Origin: Beverwykella pulmonaria
Taxonomy: Eukaryota > Ascomycota > Dothideomycetes > Pleosporales > Melanommataceae
Reading direction: 5' to 3'
Assembly (NCBI GenBank): GCA_001599595.1
Contig: BCHH01000003.1
Location: 1,090,421 to 1,154,420 of the forward strand
DNA length: 64,000 nucleotides
This document shows positions 1 through 10,904 of this stretch, piece by piece. How positions within the stretch are numbered: the first letter of the stretch is position 1; each line of letters opens with the position of its first letter. A program made the translations under genes and the position numbers. The notes below the pieces were generated by a model that was not told the origin of the DNA, searched no databases, and was given only the letters and a program-made list of their open reading frames with translations.

Positions 1-3000
1 CCCATTAATGCGAGAGCTGAGGCCAGCCATGTCTCACAGGGGTGGTTTTGAGGCTCGCGGTGGCGGAGCAATGGTTGACGAGAACCGTGCTGAAGCTTGG
101 ATCGCTAGAAACGTTTCTCCCCCATCCTGCACTGTAAGCTGCGACGGCGAGGCTCGTGGGGCGACTATTCATATGACATCGCTGGATCAGGCAGTGAGCA
201 GTGGCAACTTTGAGATACTAGCCGGATGGAGTGAGTTAGGAGAATTAGAGATGACTGAGAGTACGCAGGGAGAGACCTCAACGCTGGGGACGGATGGTCC
301 GTGCATTCATTCGTCATCCGGCCAAACGTCTTCGCGCAGAACAGTACGGCGTTACGAACACACATTCGCCAGCGAGGCGTCGTCGACCTGAAAATAAACG
401 CAGCTGAGAAACGCCCTTTCTTTCTATGGTCGCAACTGGTCTTTGAACCACCCACTCTGTGCCTAGGACCTGCGCCCCACGCCCGGCGCGGCGCGGCACG
501 ATCAGGATCGAATAGCGCCACTGGCAGGATGAAGGGCGTACGCCGAGTTCAAGGAAGCTAGGTGCCCCTTCTGTGGATCAGGGGAAGGAAGATGCCATGT
601 GGCAGCGAGCCAATGCCGGCAATGGGCAATGACGAGCTTGAAGGATGTTAGGAGATAGCCACATTCACCAATCGTGGCTGCTTGACACTTGGCATCGAAT
701 TCCCACACGACTAATGAGCGCACACTACAACAATTCCTTTCCAGAAACCATAGATAACGGGCGAAAGAATCTCAATCAATGTCTTGCCAAATTTATCCTC
801 TAGGTGTCTACAAAGATTGTCCACGTACGAGAGCAAGCGCCCTATGCAGAGTTCGATTTCACGTTGTCAGCCACCAGCAAAGCTGATGCCATCCCTCAAA
901 TCCGTCAAATCCTTAGGGGAACTCTTACAATCCGCCATCCAAAGATCTATGAATTCCATACACTCGATCCTCAGAGGATGAATCGCAATGCAAATATCAT
1001 TTGCCCATGGCAGAAGGGTGGTCTCAATTGGGCAAATGCTAACGAAACAATACGAAACAATCCTAGCGGTACATCACGACAGCAATTGCCAACCGGTTTT
1101 GCAATCCACTATCCGCCACCATTGTTGTCAATACATTAATGGGTAATTGTCAGCCTTGAAATTCCCAACATTGCGCCCCGCCCTTCCTCAGCATCAGATG
1201 TCGAAGTCTAATCATCCTTTCGCGGCGATCTCGGGTACTCTGTGCGGAACCTGCAACCTATCGGATGACCTGACCTCATCTTACCTGTCTTAGTTAGGAT
1301 GCAGCATATAAGCATGCTTTTCCTGCTTGTTTCATCAGGAATTGGCTTTCGCAGCTTTGTACTAGCACTCTCACATCAGCCTCTTGCAGCAAAGCATACC
1401 CGAAAAGGACGAATGAAGAATGTATTATTTTTGTACCACCATCTGCAGATTCGGTGTATGAAACACCGCATGCAGACGAACCATGCCAATATATTTTATC
1501 TGAAACCTTTGACAGCAGACGTAAATCTTGCTTTAGTTCATCCGTTCGTGCAATACCAAGGTGGTATCCGAGCAGAGTATTAGAGTACCACGAAGGAAGA
1601 GGGCATTACCCAAATTCCCTCCTTGAAATCAACGGCATCGAGCACCAATGTGAAAAGAGTTATGCCTTCAAATGCTGACACTTTTTCCAGAAGACGTCCA
1701 AGAACATTTCGGAAACCAACACTCGTGGAAAGATCTCGGAGAGTTTAGGCTCTGGCTGTCATGAAATACAAATACAAATACAAGTAGCTTGTTTTACTAA
1801 GGCGTAACCAAGGAAGTCCAACACCCTATATCTCATTTACACCTAGAAGTTTACAGTTTTACTGGGTAGGTTGTATAGAGTACGTCTGCTAGTTTGTTTT
1901 AAGTATTATTCCGTGGTAGGTAGGAGGGGAGTTGTTGTAGAGGTTTTAGTGCTTGCTTATAACATAGTAAGAACTAGCTTCTTGTAGAGCGCTCTCTTCG
2001 CAAGGACTCACGTGTTTATCTTTTTATTTTCTCAAGTTTCGGTCTGTCGTGACAAATAGTTGCGCAAGAGCGAGGCTTGAAGCATGGGTTATCTTTTGAT
2101 ATTTATATCACTCATTCCCCTCTCGGATACCAAAATAATGCCGGATGCGAACTTCGTTAGTCCGGAGGCTTGTGAGATATGAGACCATTCTCACAATCAA
2201 TAAATGCTGACTTTACACACTAAGATGCATCAAACTTTCTCTCAAGATACGCACAGTCTATTCCGAGTTGAGAGGTATAATCTTGACCACTGTCCCCGCT
2301 ATTGATCATCCCAGGGGTGTATGATATCGCCCCCAAACTTACCTCGTTTCTTCCAGCTCAAATTCGTTCACGGAGTTTGCGATACGGACCAAATGCTACC
2401 ACTCAAGACAGGAAGCGAAGGCGTCATAAATGCAGTGTAATGTCTGTTGCATTTCAGTAGCCCCAGGCAATACATGAAGTCCGTACGGTAGGCATCGGAC
2501 ACTCTGACATGTGCTTGTTCTTTTTCAGCTTAGCTTGGTCGGTTACCATTACTAGCATCACGAGCTTTGATCATCGTGCAGAGAAAGCTGCTTTAGGGGG
2601 ACAAGAGCAAAGGTCTCCACGCGACTCAGTAAAAAAGCGACACTCACAAAAATCACCTTTTTCGACCCACAGCAGCAGCATAACCTCGGCTCTCGATGCC
2701 CTAGAATTCTCTAGGGCAACAGAAATTTGTTGGTTCTATGAATAGTATGTACACTTTTTAATTAAATAATGAGTCGCTGCGGAGTTATATGCTGCTACTT
2801 ATGTAGAGTTGTTGATGTTGCTTGCTCTTAGTAATGATTTGGGTAAGCTCTGAGTGTCGCTTTTTTACCTAGCCGCGTGGTCTCCTCATCGTCTGCATGT
2901 CGATCTCGCTGAGCATGACCTCAGATAAGCAGAGGAGAGCGTCGTCGGGCCGGGAAATCGACCTTGAAAGGAAAGCAATACACGTTCCACAGCCCCAACC

Positions 3001-3300
3001 TAACCCTACTTATTTCGTTTCTATTCTTAAAGGAGCAAGCGCGAAATACTCAGGGGTTCTTCATCCCTTTGACGTTTGCTGCGTACAAGCAATATTTGAT
3101 TCGAAATTATCCCTTGACTGTCATCAATTATCATGTTCTGCTTGACAGGACACTGGGAGGCGTATAATAAGGGTAGGGCCGAAACTTTCAAGTTCGCTTT
3201 CCATGGCTACCTCAGCATCCCTTCCATCGATCTAGGTCTCCTTCAATCAGGCATTGGTTTCTTGTCTCCTCAAGATTGTTTCTTGCTTCGGAAGGCACCA
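1..3300. other. No gene recognised (left edge)
   Basis: All open frames here are short, overlap each other on both strands and resemble no family I know. A frame at 804-1139 (111 codons) is the longest plausible one, but it has no recognisable motif. A short ACAAAT-type repetition lies near 1766-1784. The stretch looks like decayed intergenic or transposon-derived DNA next to the Argonaute relics, but I see no terminal repeats. Confidence 0.5.
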
Positions 3301-3360
3301 GTCGTGAAATATGCTTGTATATCAGGCTGGAAAGTCAGCTAATAGGAAGGCCTTCTAAGG

Positions 3361-3960
3361 GATCAGTTCTTCTCCAATCTCTCGCTGAAAGTAAATCTGA
3401 AAACGGGTGGCACTAATCATTGGCTGCAAAAAATCGGTTGTATACAGAAAAGGGCAAGCAAATACAAATTTCAAGCTGGGCTTTCTTGTAGAGAACGTCG
3501 CCCCAACTCCTGCATGACAGAACTTCCATCTAAAATCCCACCGCGCTATCAAAAGTACAGCTCGTTCTGCTCACTACCGTGTTCTGCAAGACGACATGTG
3601 ACTCAGAAACGTACTTACCCAGCCTAACCATGCATTTCTGCTATCTATTCGGACATGCTACCAAAGGAGTCTCATACGTTGCCCCAGCCAGCATTGCGGA
3701 CCGGCTATGTGAACGAGGCCGAACATACCTTCGCTCTTGGGGCACTATGGCCAATATTCGACATTCCCAAGATTCCTCAGGCTGGAAAAGCTCAGAGTCT
3801 CGCCGACGATCAGTCGTTTGACCAAAAGAAGGTATGGGCTCAAACACCGGCTAGCACGCGACCAGTCTGGGGTTCCAACTACAAGAGTAATGCGAATCCT
3901 AAGTTGACAAGGCTTGATCCTTGGTATTCCAATCTCGGCCAAGGCACGTTCTGGATGTGA
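3361..3960 (+). pseudogene. Argonaute relic A (end of MID plus deleted PIWI domain)
   Basis: Broken remnant of an Argonaute (QDE-2/AGO family, the slicer of RNA silencing). At 3361 the + strand reads DQFFSNLSLKVNLKTGG, the Argonaute stretch that leads into the PIWI domain. About 20 codons later the same frame jumps to the segment KYKFQAG, so the first half of PIWI is missing (an internal deletion near 3430-3445). After frame changes come NFHLKSHRAIKSTARSAHY (about 3519-3577), CYLFGHATKGVSYVAPASI (from about 3636) and DRLCERGRTYLRSW. The sequence ends DPWYSNLGQGTFWM and a stop at 3958-3960, matching the family's C-terminal HPN..D.MF(Y/W) tail. Several frameshifts and one in-frame stop make it non-functional. 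It lies directly upstream of relic B in the same orientation. Confidence 0.8.
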
Positions 3961-4427
3961 ATGGTAAGAACGACGCAGAATTTGATGAACGAGACGACGC
4001 TGCTGCACGCAGACAACTACAACACGATACACTCAACCGAATCCAGGGGCTCGTTGATTTCAGAGATCTCGGAGTTTTTGTCGATTTCTGGGCGAGAACC
4101 AAGACATAAAATGGGGAACTACTCTTGTTGCAATAAGTTAAAGAATCTCAACGGCTACGTGGAGATCGAGCGGAATTCGGACCTTGTTCAAGGTTTTCAG
4201 ATCGTCTGTGCATACTACAGAAGCGGTAATGACTATTCATGTCAAGGGTTCCAAAATCAATATCTTGACATCTTGCCCTAAAGTTTAACACCAAGGGTGG
4301 CAGCTGCAACAGTATTCTACCCCCAGCATCCCTAAATTCACTTCCGGGTCGCGCTCCAGAGGCCACGATTATGTTTGGTTGACGTAACTGACCCTAGTGT
4401 TGGCTCAGCAACTTGCTATCTAAGTCT

Positions 4428-4530
4428 CAGCGTTGTAATCAGTACGTAGTACGGTCGTAGTTTACGGCACCGTAATAGTGCCGTACGTCGTACGTACGTA
4501 AGAGCGATTTTGTTTGACCGTACCGTACGT
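4428..4530. repeat. hAT left subterminal repeats (CGTAC clusters)
   Basis: The first 100 bp inside the left terminal repeat contain many copies of GTAC, CGTAC and CCGTAC in both orientations. The right end (7336-7485) is built the same way. Short repeated motifs near the ends are the known binding sites of hAT transposases; their role here is inferred from position. Confidence 0.6.
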
Positions 4531-4702
4531 GAGTCTGCAGTTTTACGCGTATACGGCCTATACGGAGGATATTTTGGTGTTGTAGGAGCTTTGTTTTTGA
4601 AGTAGTCCTATTGTAGTTAGCAGGGTATCTCGCACGGCCAATTTTCATCAACAAACTAGTGATGTATCAACACCCATCCATATTGCCGTCGTCGTCGTTG
4701 CA

Positions 4703-7326
4703 ATGGATAACTTTGTACGCTCTACGCGTCAATCCCAGGCTTCTCAAGCCTCCTCTTCTTCTGCAAGCAGCGCGTTGCCTTACCACGCGGCGGCTTCAAA
4801 ACGCCTTGGGAAACAGCCTGTTCCTTCATCACTAGTGTCATCAACACCCACCTCCCGCGAAGGCACGCCTTTATCTGTTGTATTAGCTCCCGCATATTCT
4901 CTATCGCACGACTACCTAGAGGAGACTCCTAAGTTGATAAATCTTGGTATTTGTTTCCCTGTAAGGTGGGATTAGATTTGGAAGGGTTTAACGCGCCTGT
5001 TGAAGGACTGCATTAGATAGAGAGTTGTGAACAAGTGGCACTTGCAGGGTGGCTCCAAATGCTTAGGGATATATAATTACGGCGCAGATTTGTTGTACCA
5101 AGAGCCCAGTAGGTTGTATAGGCGTGTTTGGCTCTGCAAGTTGTGTTATAAGCAAGGGAAGCGCAACTGTGCAAAGTACTCAGATTCTACGCATTATATT
5201 AGTACACACCTCTGGAAATCTCACTAAATTTCTATCTCCACTAGCCTTATACCTAAGCTCCTAAAACTAAACAATCCTTAGGAAGCTGCTAAAGTAGCAG
5301 TAGGAGCAAATAACGCCTTCTTGCAGTCGCCCTGGCAGGAAGATGAGCTGTTAAAGGTGTACATTAATTGGATTATTTCTCACAATATATTGTTGTATCA
5401 GGCAACGTCGCTAGAAATAAGAGGGTTACTTACATAGAATTAACCTCAATTGCTCAACGCTCTACCTAGGAACTACGTAACACTTAGAGATTATATTATA
5501 AGGGGGCTTAACACGCGCAAGAGAGAGATTAAGGATTTACTACGCGCTGCAAGTAGTATGATCGCGTTAAGCGTTGATATCTAGACTTCCCTGAATTACC
5601 TTAGTTTTCTAGGCGTGGTTGCTTATTTTGTTAGTATGTGGCCTGTGCGTGGGTGGCGAAAATTACTGAAATCTTTGCACTTTAGCCTCAACTTCTAATT
5701 CCACTACAACGCTTAAAACTAACCTAAAATTAACTCGCAGACGCCTAAAAAAAGCACTACAATATCCTTATTGCCTTCTAAAACCTGTGGGGAGATTATA
5801 CTAGCAAGAACTAGGCTATAATTGTTAGGGAAGTCCTTGTTAAATATAATGCAGTATTAAAGTTTAAATTTTTTGTAGGCGACAATGCAAGCAATAACAA
5901 CTCCACCTTTATTAAGGCAATTAACAGGGAACTTGGGATAGAGCTCTCTTAAGAGAATTAGATCTGCTGCGCTAGGCACATTATAAACCTTGTTGTTAAG
6001 GCAATTATATATGGAGATAGCGTTACAAAGTTTGAAGCTATGTTAGCTGACGCTCCTCCTAAAAAACAGTTCTCTATCTTCTAAACGCGCGGGGTCATTA
6101 GCTAACTACACAACCTTGTTAACGCGATTAACGTCTCTACTAAACAACAAGAGCTCTTTATAGAGATACAAACGAAACACTATAAAGATATTATTGGCTT
6201 TGCAACTCTTACTTTACTTAAGGATAGCAGCGTAAGGTGGCACTCTGTCTATTTAATGCTCCTCTGCTGTTGGGAGTTGCGGTAAACAATTGACAAGTGG
6301 CTGCGTTGATAGAGAGCTATTGCACCTAAGAAAAAGAGGCTGGAAGTAGGAGACAATAATAACAATAAGAAGGATGGATTTAACGCAAAGCTCAACTCCT
6401 TGACGCCAGATGACTAGGATAAGGTAAAGCTCTTGGCTAACTTCCTACAACTATTTTATAAGATGACTAAAAGACTTGAAGGCAATACTAGCAAATTAGG
6501 CTTTGGCTCTCTCTGGCAAACAATTGTTAATCTTAATGTACTTGACGAGGAGCTTTGTGAGCAAAAGGCGCGCCTTGTTTGACACCCAAACAGCTTCCTT
6601 AAATTAGCTGTTAATCAAGGTTTTGAGAAGCTCAACAGCTATTAGACTAAAGTAATCTTTAACTCTAAGCCATCCCTATACTTAGTAGCTACTATGTTGA
6701 ACCCTTAACTTTAGATTGCCTAGTTCAAACAAACCTAGAAGAATAATAAGGATTACTATACAAGAGTTGAAAAAGACGTGAAAGCAACCTTTAAGGACTA
6801 CGTCAAGCTTATTACAGAAGAGGAAGAGAATAATAAGATTGAGGAGCAATTACAGGAAATTCTGCACTAGAAGGTCCCTGAGGGCTCAAGCTTCAATAGT
6901 TGTTACAAGCAATCTCTTAACATTAATCTTCACTATATAATGGGCACAAAAGGGAGGGCAAAACGCTTTAAGGCGTTGAATGAGTTGGAGGAGTACTACG
7001 CCAGCCACAACAATAATCTCTCGCGTTTTAACAACTCAGACGACAAGCTGCTCAACAACCCAATACAATGGTGGGATAAAGTAGGCCAGCAACGTTACCC
7101 AACGCTTTACCGCATGGCGTTGGACTACCTCTCTATCCCATCAACTTCATGTGACTGCGAGAGGGCGTTTAGTAGAGCTAGGAGGACCGTTACCGACGAT
7201 AGAAATCGCCTAGGTGGAGCTACAATTGAAGCACTACAGCTACAGAAAAACTGGCTACAAAACAGAGCCGTGGCGAGTCATCTCATCAACCTCAGCATAT
7301 ACATTTCACGCCAAGAACCTATATAA
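4703..7326 (+). pseudogene. hAT transposase, inactivated
   Basis: Cut-and-paste transposase remnant. The start at 4703 opens a Ser/Ala/Pro-rich N-terminus that runs to 4975. A separate frame at 5027-5227 encodes a BED-type finger (CKLCYKQGKRNC... H...H). The middle is readable only across stops. The last part (open 6940-7326) has the hAT dimerisation signature: WWDKVGQQRYPTLYRMALDY, then SCDCERAFSRARRTV. In the frame of the C-terminal ORF, TAG codons occur at 6415, 6643, 6736 and 6868, and another lies at 5582 in a different frame. At 5582 (DI-stop-TSLN) hAT proteins normally have Trp, and Trp fits the other positions too. TGG to TAG is a C-to-T change on the opposite strand, as expected of repeat-induced point mutation. 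It is not functional. Confidence 0.85.
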
Positions 7327-7335
7327 ATCACCCAT

Positions 7336-7498
7336 ATACGGCATATACGGCGGTCTCCGTACGTACGTATCGAGGGGGAGATTTGGATCCGTAAGTTCAA
7401 TTCACCCTACAGTTTCCGTACGTACGTACAGCGTAATTGACCCGTACAGGTTCTTCAACTTCTACGGATGTACGGTATACGTACGGATTACAACGCTG
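7336..7498. repeat. hAT right subterminal repeats (CGTAC clusters)
   Basis: Repeated CCGTACGTACGTA, GTACGTACAG and TACGGATGTACGG motifs precede the right terminal inverted repeat and mirror the cluster at the left end. Confidence 0.6.
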
Positions 7499-8383
7499 CT
7501 AAGTCTCGACCGTGCCTTTGCACGTATCAATCGAGAACTTCAGAACTACCTAATATCCGCGCGTCTTCAGCCTGGTGGCCAAGAAGAGACCGAATGCACA
7601 GAAGGTATGGTCCTTGAACGACTAGAAGCACGGTACAACAAACGTCAACGTCTGCTAATATCCATTCTTTTCTATGGCGACGGCATTAGCGAGTCTCGGT
7701 TCGAAAACGACACCAGTGCCAAGGTGAGAAATATCAGAGATGACTTCAAGGAGTTAGAAATCCGGCATCATCAGCCCACGGCCGAAGTTGCCCTCACCTC
7801 CGTTGTCCTCGGAAAGCACCACCACACGCACTTCTCCCCTGCATACTCTACAGACGAACGCTGCACCTCAAAGAACGGGAACATCACACCGGGCCCTTTG
7901 GTCGACCAAGTCATCATTGTTCCCAAATCAGACAACTTCTTCCTACAGTTGTATGACGCAGTGCAGGGCATAGCGCGATCAGCATACTACCACGCCTCGA
8001 AGGACGGAATGACCTTCAACGAGCATTGCACCAGCAGTGATCTAAAAATCGGACAGTGAAGGAACTGTAGCAGCTAACACACAACTTTTGTTGCTCCTTC
8101 CCCCGCGCTACCAAGGAATTGTTGCATGTTGCACCGGCCGGCATAGCGGACAGTCTCTGTGAGCGGGGCGTGTGTACTTGAGATCCTGGAGCCCAGATGA
8201 CGACTACAAGTTGAAGCTGAAACCTGACGGGTTAAAGAAATTGCCGTAGGAGATCACGAACTGGCAGAGGGACATGGTGTTGCAGCTGTCGCGCGATCGG
8301 AGCATGTGAGGTTGGCATTGCAAGATGATGTAGACTCCAACCTGTGGCATCCGGATCTTCACCATGCGATTTTCTGGCTGTAG

Positions 8384-9132
8384 GAAGTTGCAAGAGTAAG
8401 TCTATGGTATAGTGAGGCTGGTATGTCTTTATGTGAATCTCCTGCCCCCTTGCTGTTTTTGTTTTGTGGGTCGTTGATAGATTTCCCTGTTGTCCTTTCC
8501 TAGTTGGTTGAGCGGAAATATATATGCTCTACTGAGGTGGGGAGGATCCCTAGGTGATGGGGAGAAATGATTGCTCCAATAGTACAGTGAATGCTACAGG
8601 ATCGCATGGACAGGAACACTACGATACTGTCGAGTTCATTGCCTCACTCGCCTGTGGGCTGCTTTGAGTCTAGCATAGAACGCTTCTCCTGTGCACAGAT
8701 GGATCCTGCTTCTCTTCATCAGTCAGATGAGCGATAGACAATAGTACAGATTCTGCCGTAATTGTGACTTTTCATGGGGCTGGTGTTTTGCCTGATACTG
8801 CAAAATCCCATGAGTGGATGAATATGGGCGTAGTCTTAGAGCACTGCTAGCTCCAACACATCTCAGACACACGTGGATGATCAAGTATGTGCAACAGAAA
8901 TGTAGTAAGCGTCACTCACGCTTCCCACTCAAGGAATAAAATAAGGTTTGTGAGTCTGTGCCCAAATTTGCATTCGGCACTTCATCCTCATTTTCCATAC
9001 AGCATGCTCGAAGTATATTCCATCTTTGAGTCCTGCATTCACCTGCCCATCTCCCGTTCCCCGCTGTCCTCCAATACTAGCAAGATGGCTTAGAGATCCC
9101 CATTGACGTCTCCCTATACCCTCTATGAATAT
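8384..9132. other. Intergenic, no gene recognised
   Basis: The stretch between the end of Argonaute relic B and the stop codon of the leftward SNU13 gene has only short, unrelated frames. Confidence 0.5.
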
Positions 9133-9614
9133 CTAGATTTGTAGTCTCTCCACCTTGTCCTTGAGGGTGCGGATCTGGCTCATGAGGTCGGAGGCCTCGT
9201 TGGTGGTAATGCTGCAGGCGATGACGGCACGGGCGACACCGCAGGCACGGCCGAGTGCCATCTTGGACGGGACGTAGACGTACGGGACGTTCTTGTCTTC
9301 GCACCTGTTCGCATGTTAGCGAGATTCCAGCTGTTCGGTACTTAGACTGCATACAAAAGCGGGAGGTGTAGAAGAATAGCGAGCGGGGATGTGTCGGCTG
9401 CGAGCACGACGACTTCGGCGATACCGCGGTTGAGGCTGGATAGCTGTTAGCAGAGAACTCAAGACGCCCGGAGTTGGGAGCACTACGTTTTGGTGGCCTC
9501 GTTGGCGCCCTTCTTGAGCTGCCGGTAGTGCGTGGCTTGCTGGACGAGGTCGAGGATCTCTTGCGAGAGGGCCTGGTCGGCCTGGGGCCAGGCGGCGGAG
9601 GTGTCGTTGGACAT
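9133..9614 (-). CDS. SNU13: SNU13/15.5K-type snRNP and box C/D snoRNP protein
   Basis: L7Ae-family RNA-binding protein that binds the kink-turn of U4 snRNA and of box C/D snoRNAs in the nucleus. Exons (high to low): 9614-9487, 9435-9355, 9304-9133; introns of 51 and 50 bp with GT...AG ends. The product is 126 aa, the same length as yeast Snu13. Recognisable stretches are [20 protein letters not shown] (N-terminal RNA-binding part), [39 protein letters not shown] and [16 protein letters not shown]. The start [16 protein letters not shown] matches the short acidic N-terminus of the family. It is divergent from the V-ATPase proteolipid gene, with about 375 bp between the start codons as a shared promoter region. 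Nothing looks damaged. Confidence 0.95.
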
Positions 9615-9988
9615 GGCGGAGGTGGGAGGTTGCGGGGTGAAGACGAAGATGGGTTGGGTTCACTGCTCGGCTCGCCCGTGTGAGGGTTCACTGCTTATGC
9701 TCGCCCGTTCGAAGTGTGAGAGTGTGAGGTGGAGAAGTGGGTTGAGAGGTCGTGAGTGTGGGCGAAACATTTTTTGGAAAAGCCAAAAATTACAGGGCTT
9801 GGCGCCAGTACGTAATCGTCACGTTGAGGCTAGCGCGATCTTGGAGCGAAGACTGCACCTGCCATCATCACCACAACCACTCCTTCCTCTCACAGACCCC
9901 CGTCCTTCCATCCGCCGTCCTTTGCCATCTCATCACCGCTCGCAGCCTTGATCTCGCACAAACGCTTGTCTAGCACACCACCACCGCC

Positions 9989-10904
9989 ATGGCTGCTTCC
10001 GAATACTGGTGAGCCCGCCCGAAGCTCCGTGTTGCGACTGCAGGCAGCTCCAGCTTGCATCTTCCGAGATAAGCTCCAGCGAGCTTGCAGGAGCTCTACA
10101 CGCCCCTTCCCCCATCGCTTGCTCAATGGATAAAGGCTAACTCGATCATTACAACAGCCCCGTCTATGCCGTAAGTCGTCCTCAACCTCCTCCTTCGCCT
10201 CGTCTCGTCAGCTCCGCGGCGTCCCCTGGGGCTGCCTGGCGACGAGCCAGCCATTGCCCTACACGCTGCATTGGAGAGAACACACGTACTGATGACTGAA
10301 TAGCCCTTCTTCGGTGCCATGGGCTGCACATCAGCCATCGTCTTCACATGTTTCGGCGCTGCCTACGGGACCGCCAAGGCAGGTGTCGGTGTCTCTGCTA
10401 TGGGTGTCCTGCGCCCCGATCTGATTGTCAAGAGTGCGTTTTCCTCATCGCGCTGCCTGTCGCGAGCAATCTCTTCCATCGCATCGCTCCATGTGTTTGA
10501 GCGGAGGGAGCTAACCCATGCCGCAGACATTATCCCCGTTGTTATGGCCGGTATCATCGGCATCTACGGCCTCGTCGTGTCCGTCCTGATTTCCAACGAT
10601 CTGAAGCAGAAATCATCGCTGTTCACCAACTTCATCCAATTAGGCGCTGGTCTCTCTGTCGGTCTTGCGGGTATGGCTGCGGGCTTCGCTATCGGAATCG
10701 TCGGTGACGCGGGTGTGCGAGGAACCGCGCAGCAGCCCCGGCTCTTCGTCGGCATGATTCTGATTCTCATTTTTGCCGAAGTCTTGGGTACGTTGTCGTC
10801 CGAGTCCAGGGAGTGATGAGCAACGCTAACCCATTCTAGGTCTGTACGGTCTTATTGTCGCCCTTCTCATGAACTCCAAGGGCAGCGGTGCAGCAGATTG
10901 CTAA
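9989..10904 (+). CDS. VMA3: V-type proton ATPase 16 kDa proteolipid subunit c
   Basis: Subunit of the membrane rotor (V0) of the vacuolar ATPase, which carries protons into vacuoles and endosomes. Five exons: 9989-10008, 10158-10170 (only 13 nt), 10304-10433, 10527-10787, 10840-10904; product 162 aa. The start is [20 protein letters not shown], close to the yeast Vma3 N-terminus. Four membrane helices are visible. The last holds [19 protein letters not shown] with the proton-binding Glu139; the tight Gly/Ala-rich helix [19 protein letters not shown] precedes it. Subunit c rather than c' (VMA11) is preferred from the N-terminus and length. The intron-rich 5' part with a 13 nt exon will be missed by simple gene finders. 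Confidence 0.95.

Larger units (their letters stand above)
4428..7498 (+). mobile_element. hAT-family DNA transposon, 3071 bp, degenerate
   Basis: The ends are inverted repeats beginning CAGCGTTGTAATC (4428-4440) and its complement GATTACAACGCTG (7486-7498). Similarity continues inward through GTACGTA. The 8 bp CTAAGTCT flanks both ends (4420-4427 and 7499-7506), the target-duplication size of hAT elements. Inside lie a transposase start at 4703, a BED-type zinc finger (about 5128-5226) and a C-terminal hAT dimerisation domain. The insertion split an Argonaute gene and the reading frame resumes at the duplication, which fixes the boundaries exactly. The body is AT-rich compared with flanking genes and carries many nonsense codons. 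Confidence 0.95.
4180..8383 (+). pseudogene. Argonaute relic B, split by a hAT transposon
   Basis: Second Argonaute remnant, interrupted by the hAT element at 4428-7498. The left part reads IVCAYYRSGNDY...GFQNQYLDIL, then (frame change) ALKFNTKGGSCN, then DVTDPSVGS, the first PIWI catalytic-aspartate motif. The right part resumes at the duplicated target site and stays open from 7499 to 8056. It contains MVLERLEARYNKRQ, ISILFYGDGISESRF (second Asp, codon 7679), VLGKHHHTHFSPA and GIARSAYYH. A TAG at 8068 stands where CAG would be expected. QLTHNFC, RATKELLHVAPAGIADSLCERG (third Asp, codon 8150) and, after a frameshift, VYLRSWSPDDDYK follow. The C-terminus is NLWHPDLHHAIFWL with a stop at 8381-8383. 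All three Asp positions of the PIWI active site survive, so it decayed from an active slicer. No N-terminal or PAZ part was recognised upstream. Confidence 0.85.

Noticed and set aside
804..1139. 111-codon frame at the left edge
   Set aside because: No homology recognised, overlapped by other frames, and located in a decayed region.
9077..9691. 204-codon minus-strand frame over SNU13
   Set aside because: Different frame from SNU13 in exon 1 and reads through introns; the spliced 126-aa model is clearly correct.
10319..10816. 165-codon unspliced reading of the V-ATPase gene
   Set aside because: It reads through two introns; the spliced model matches the conserved proteolipid along its whole length.
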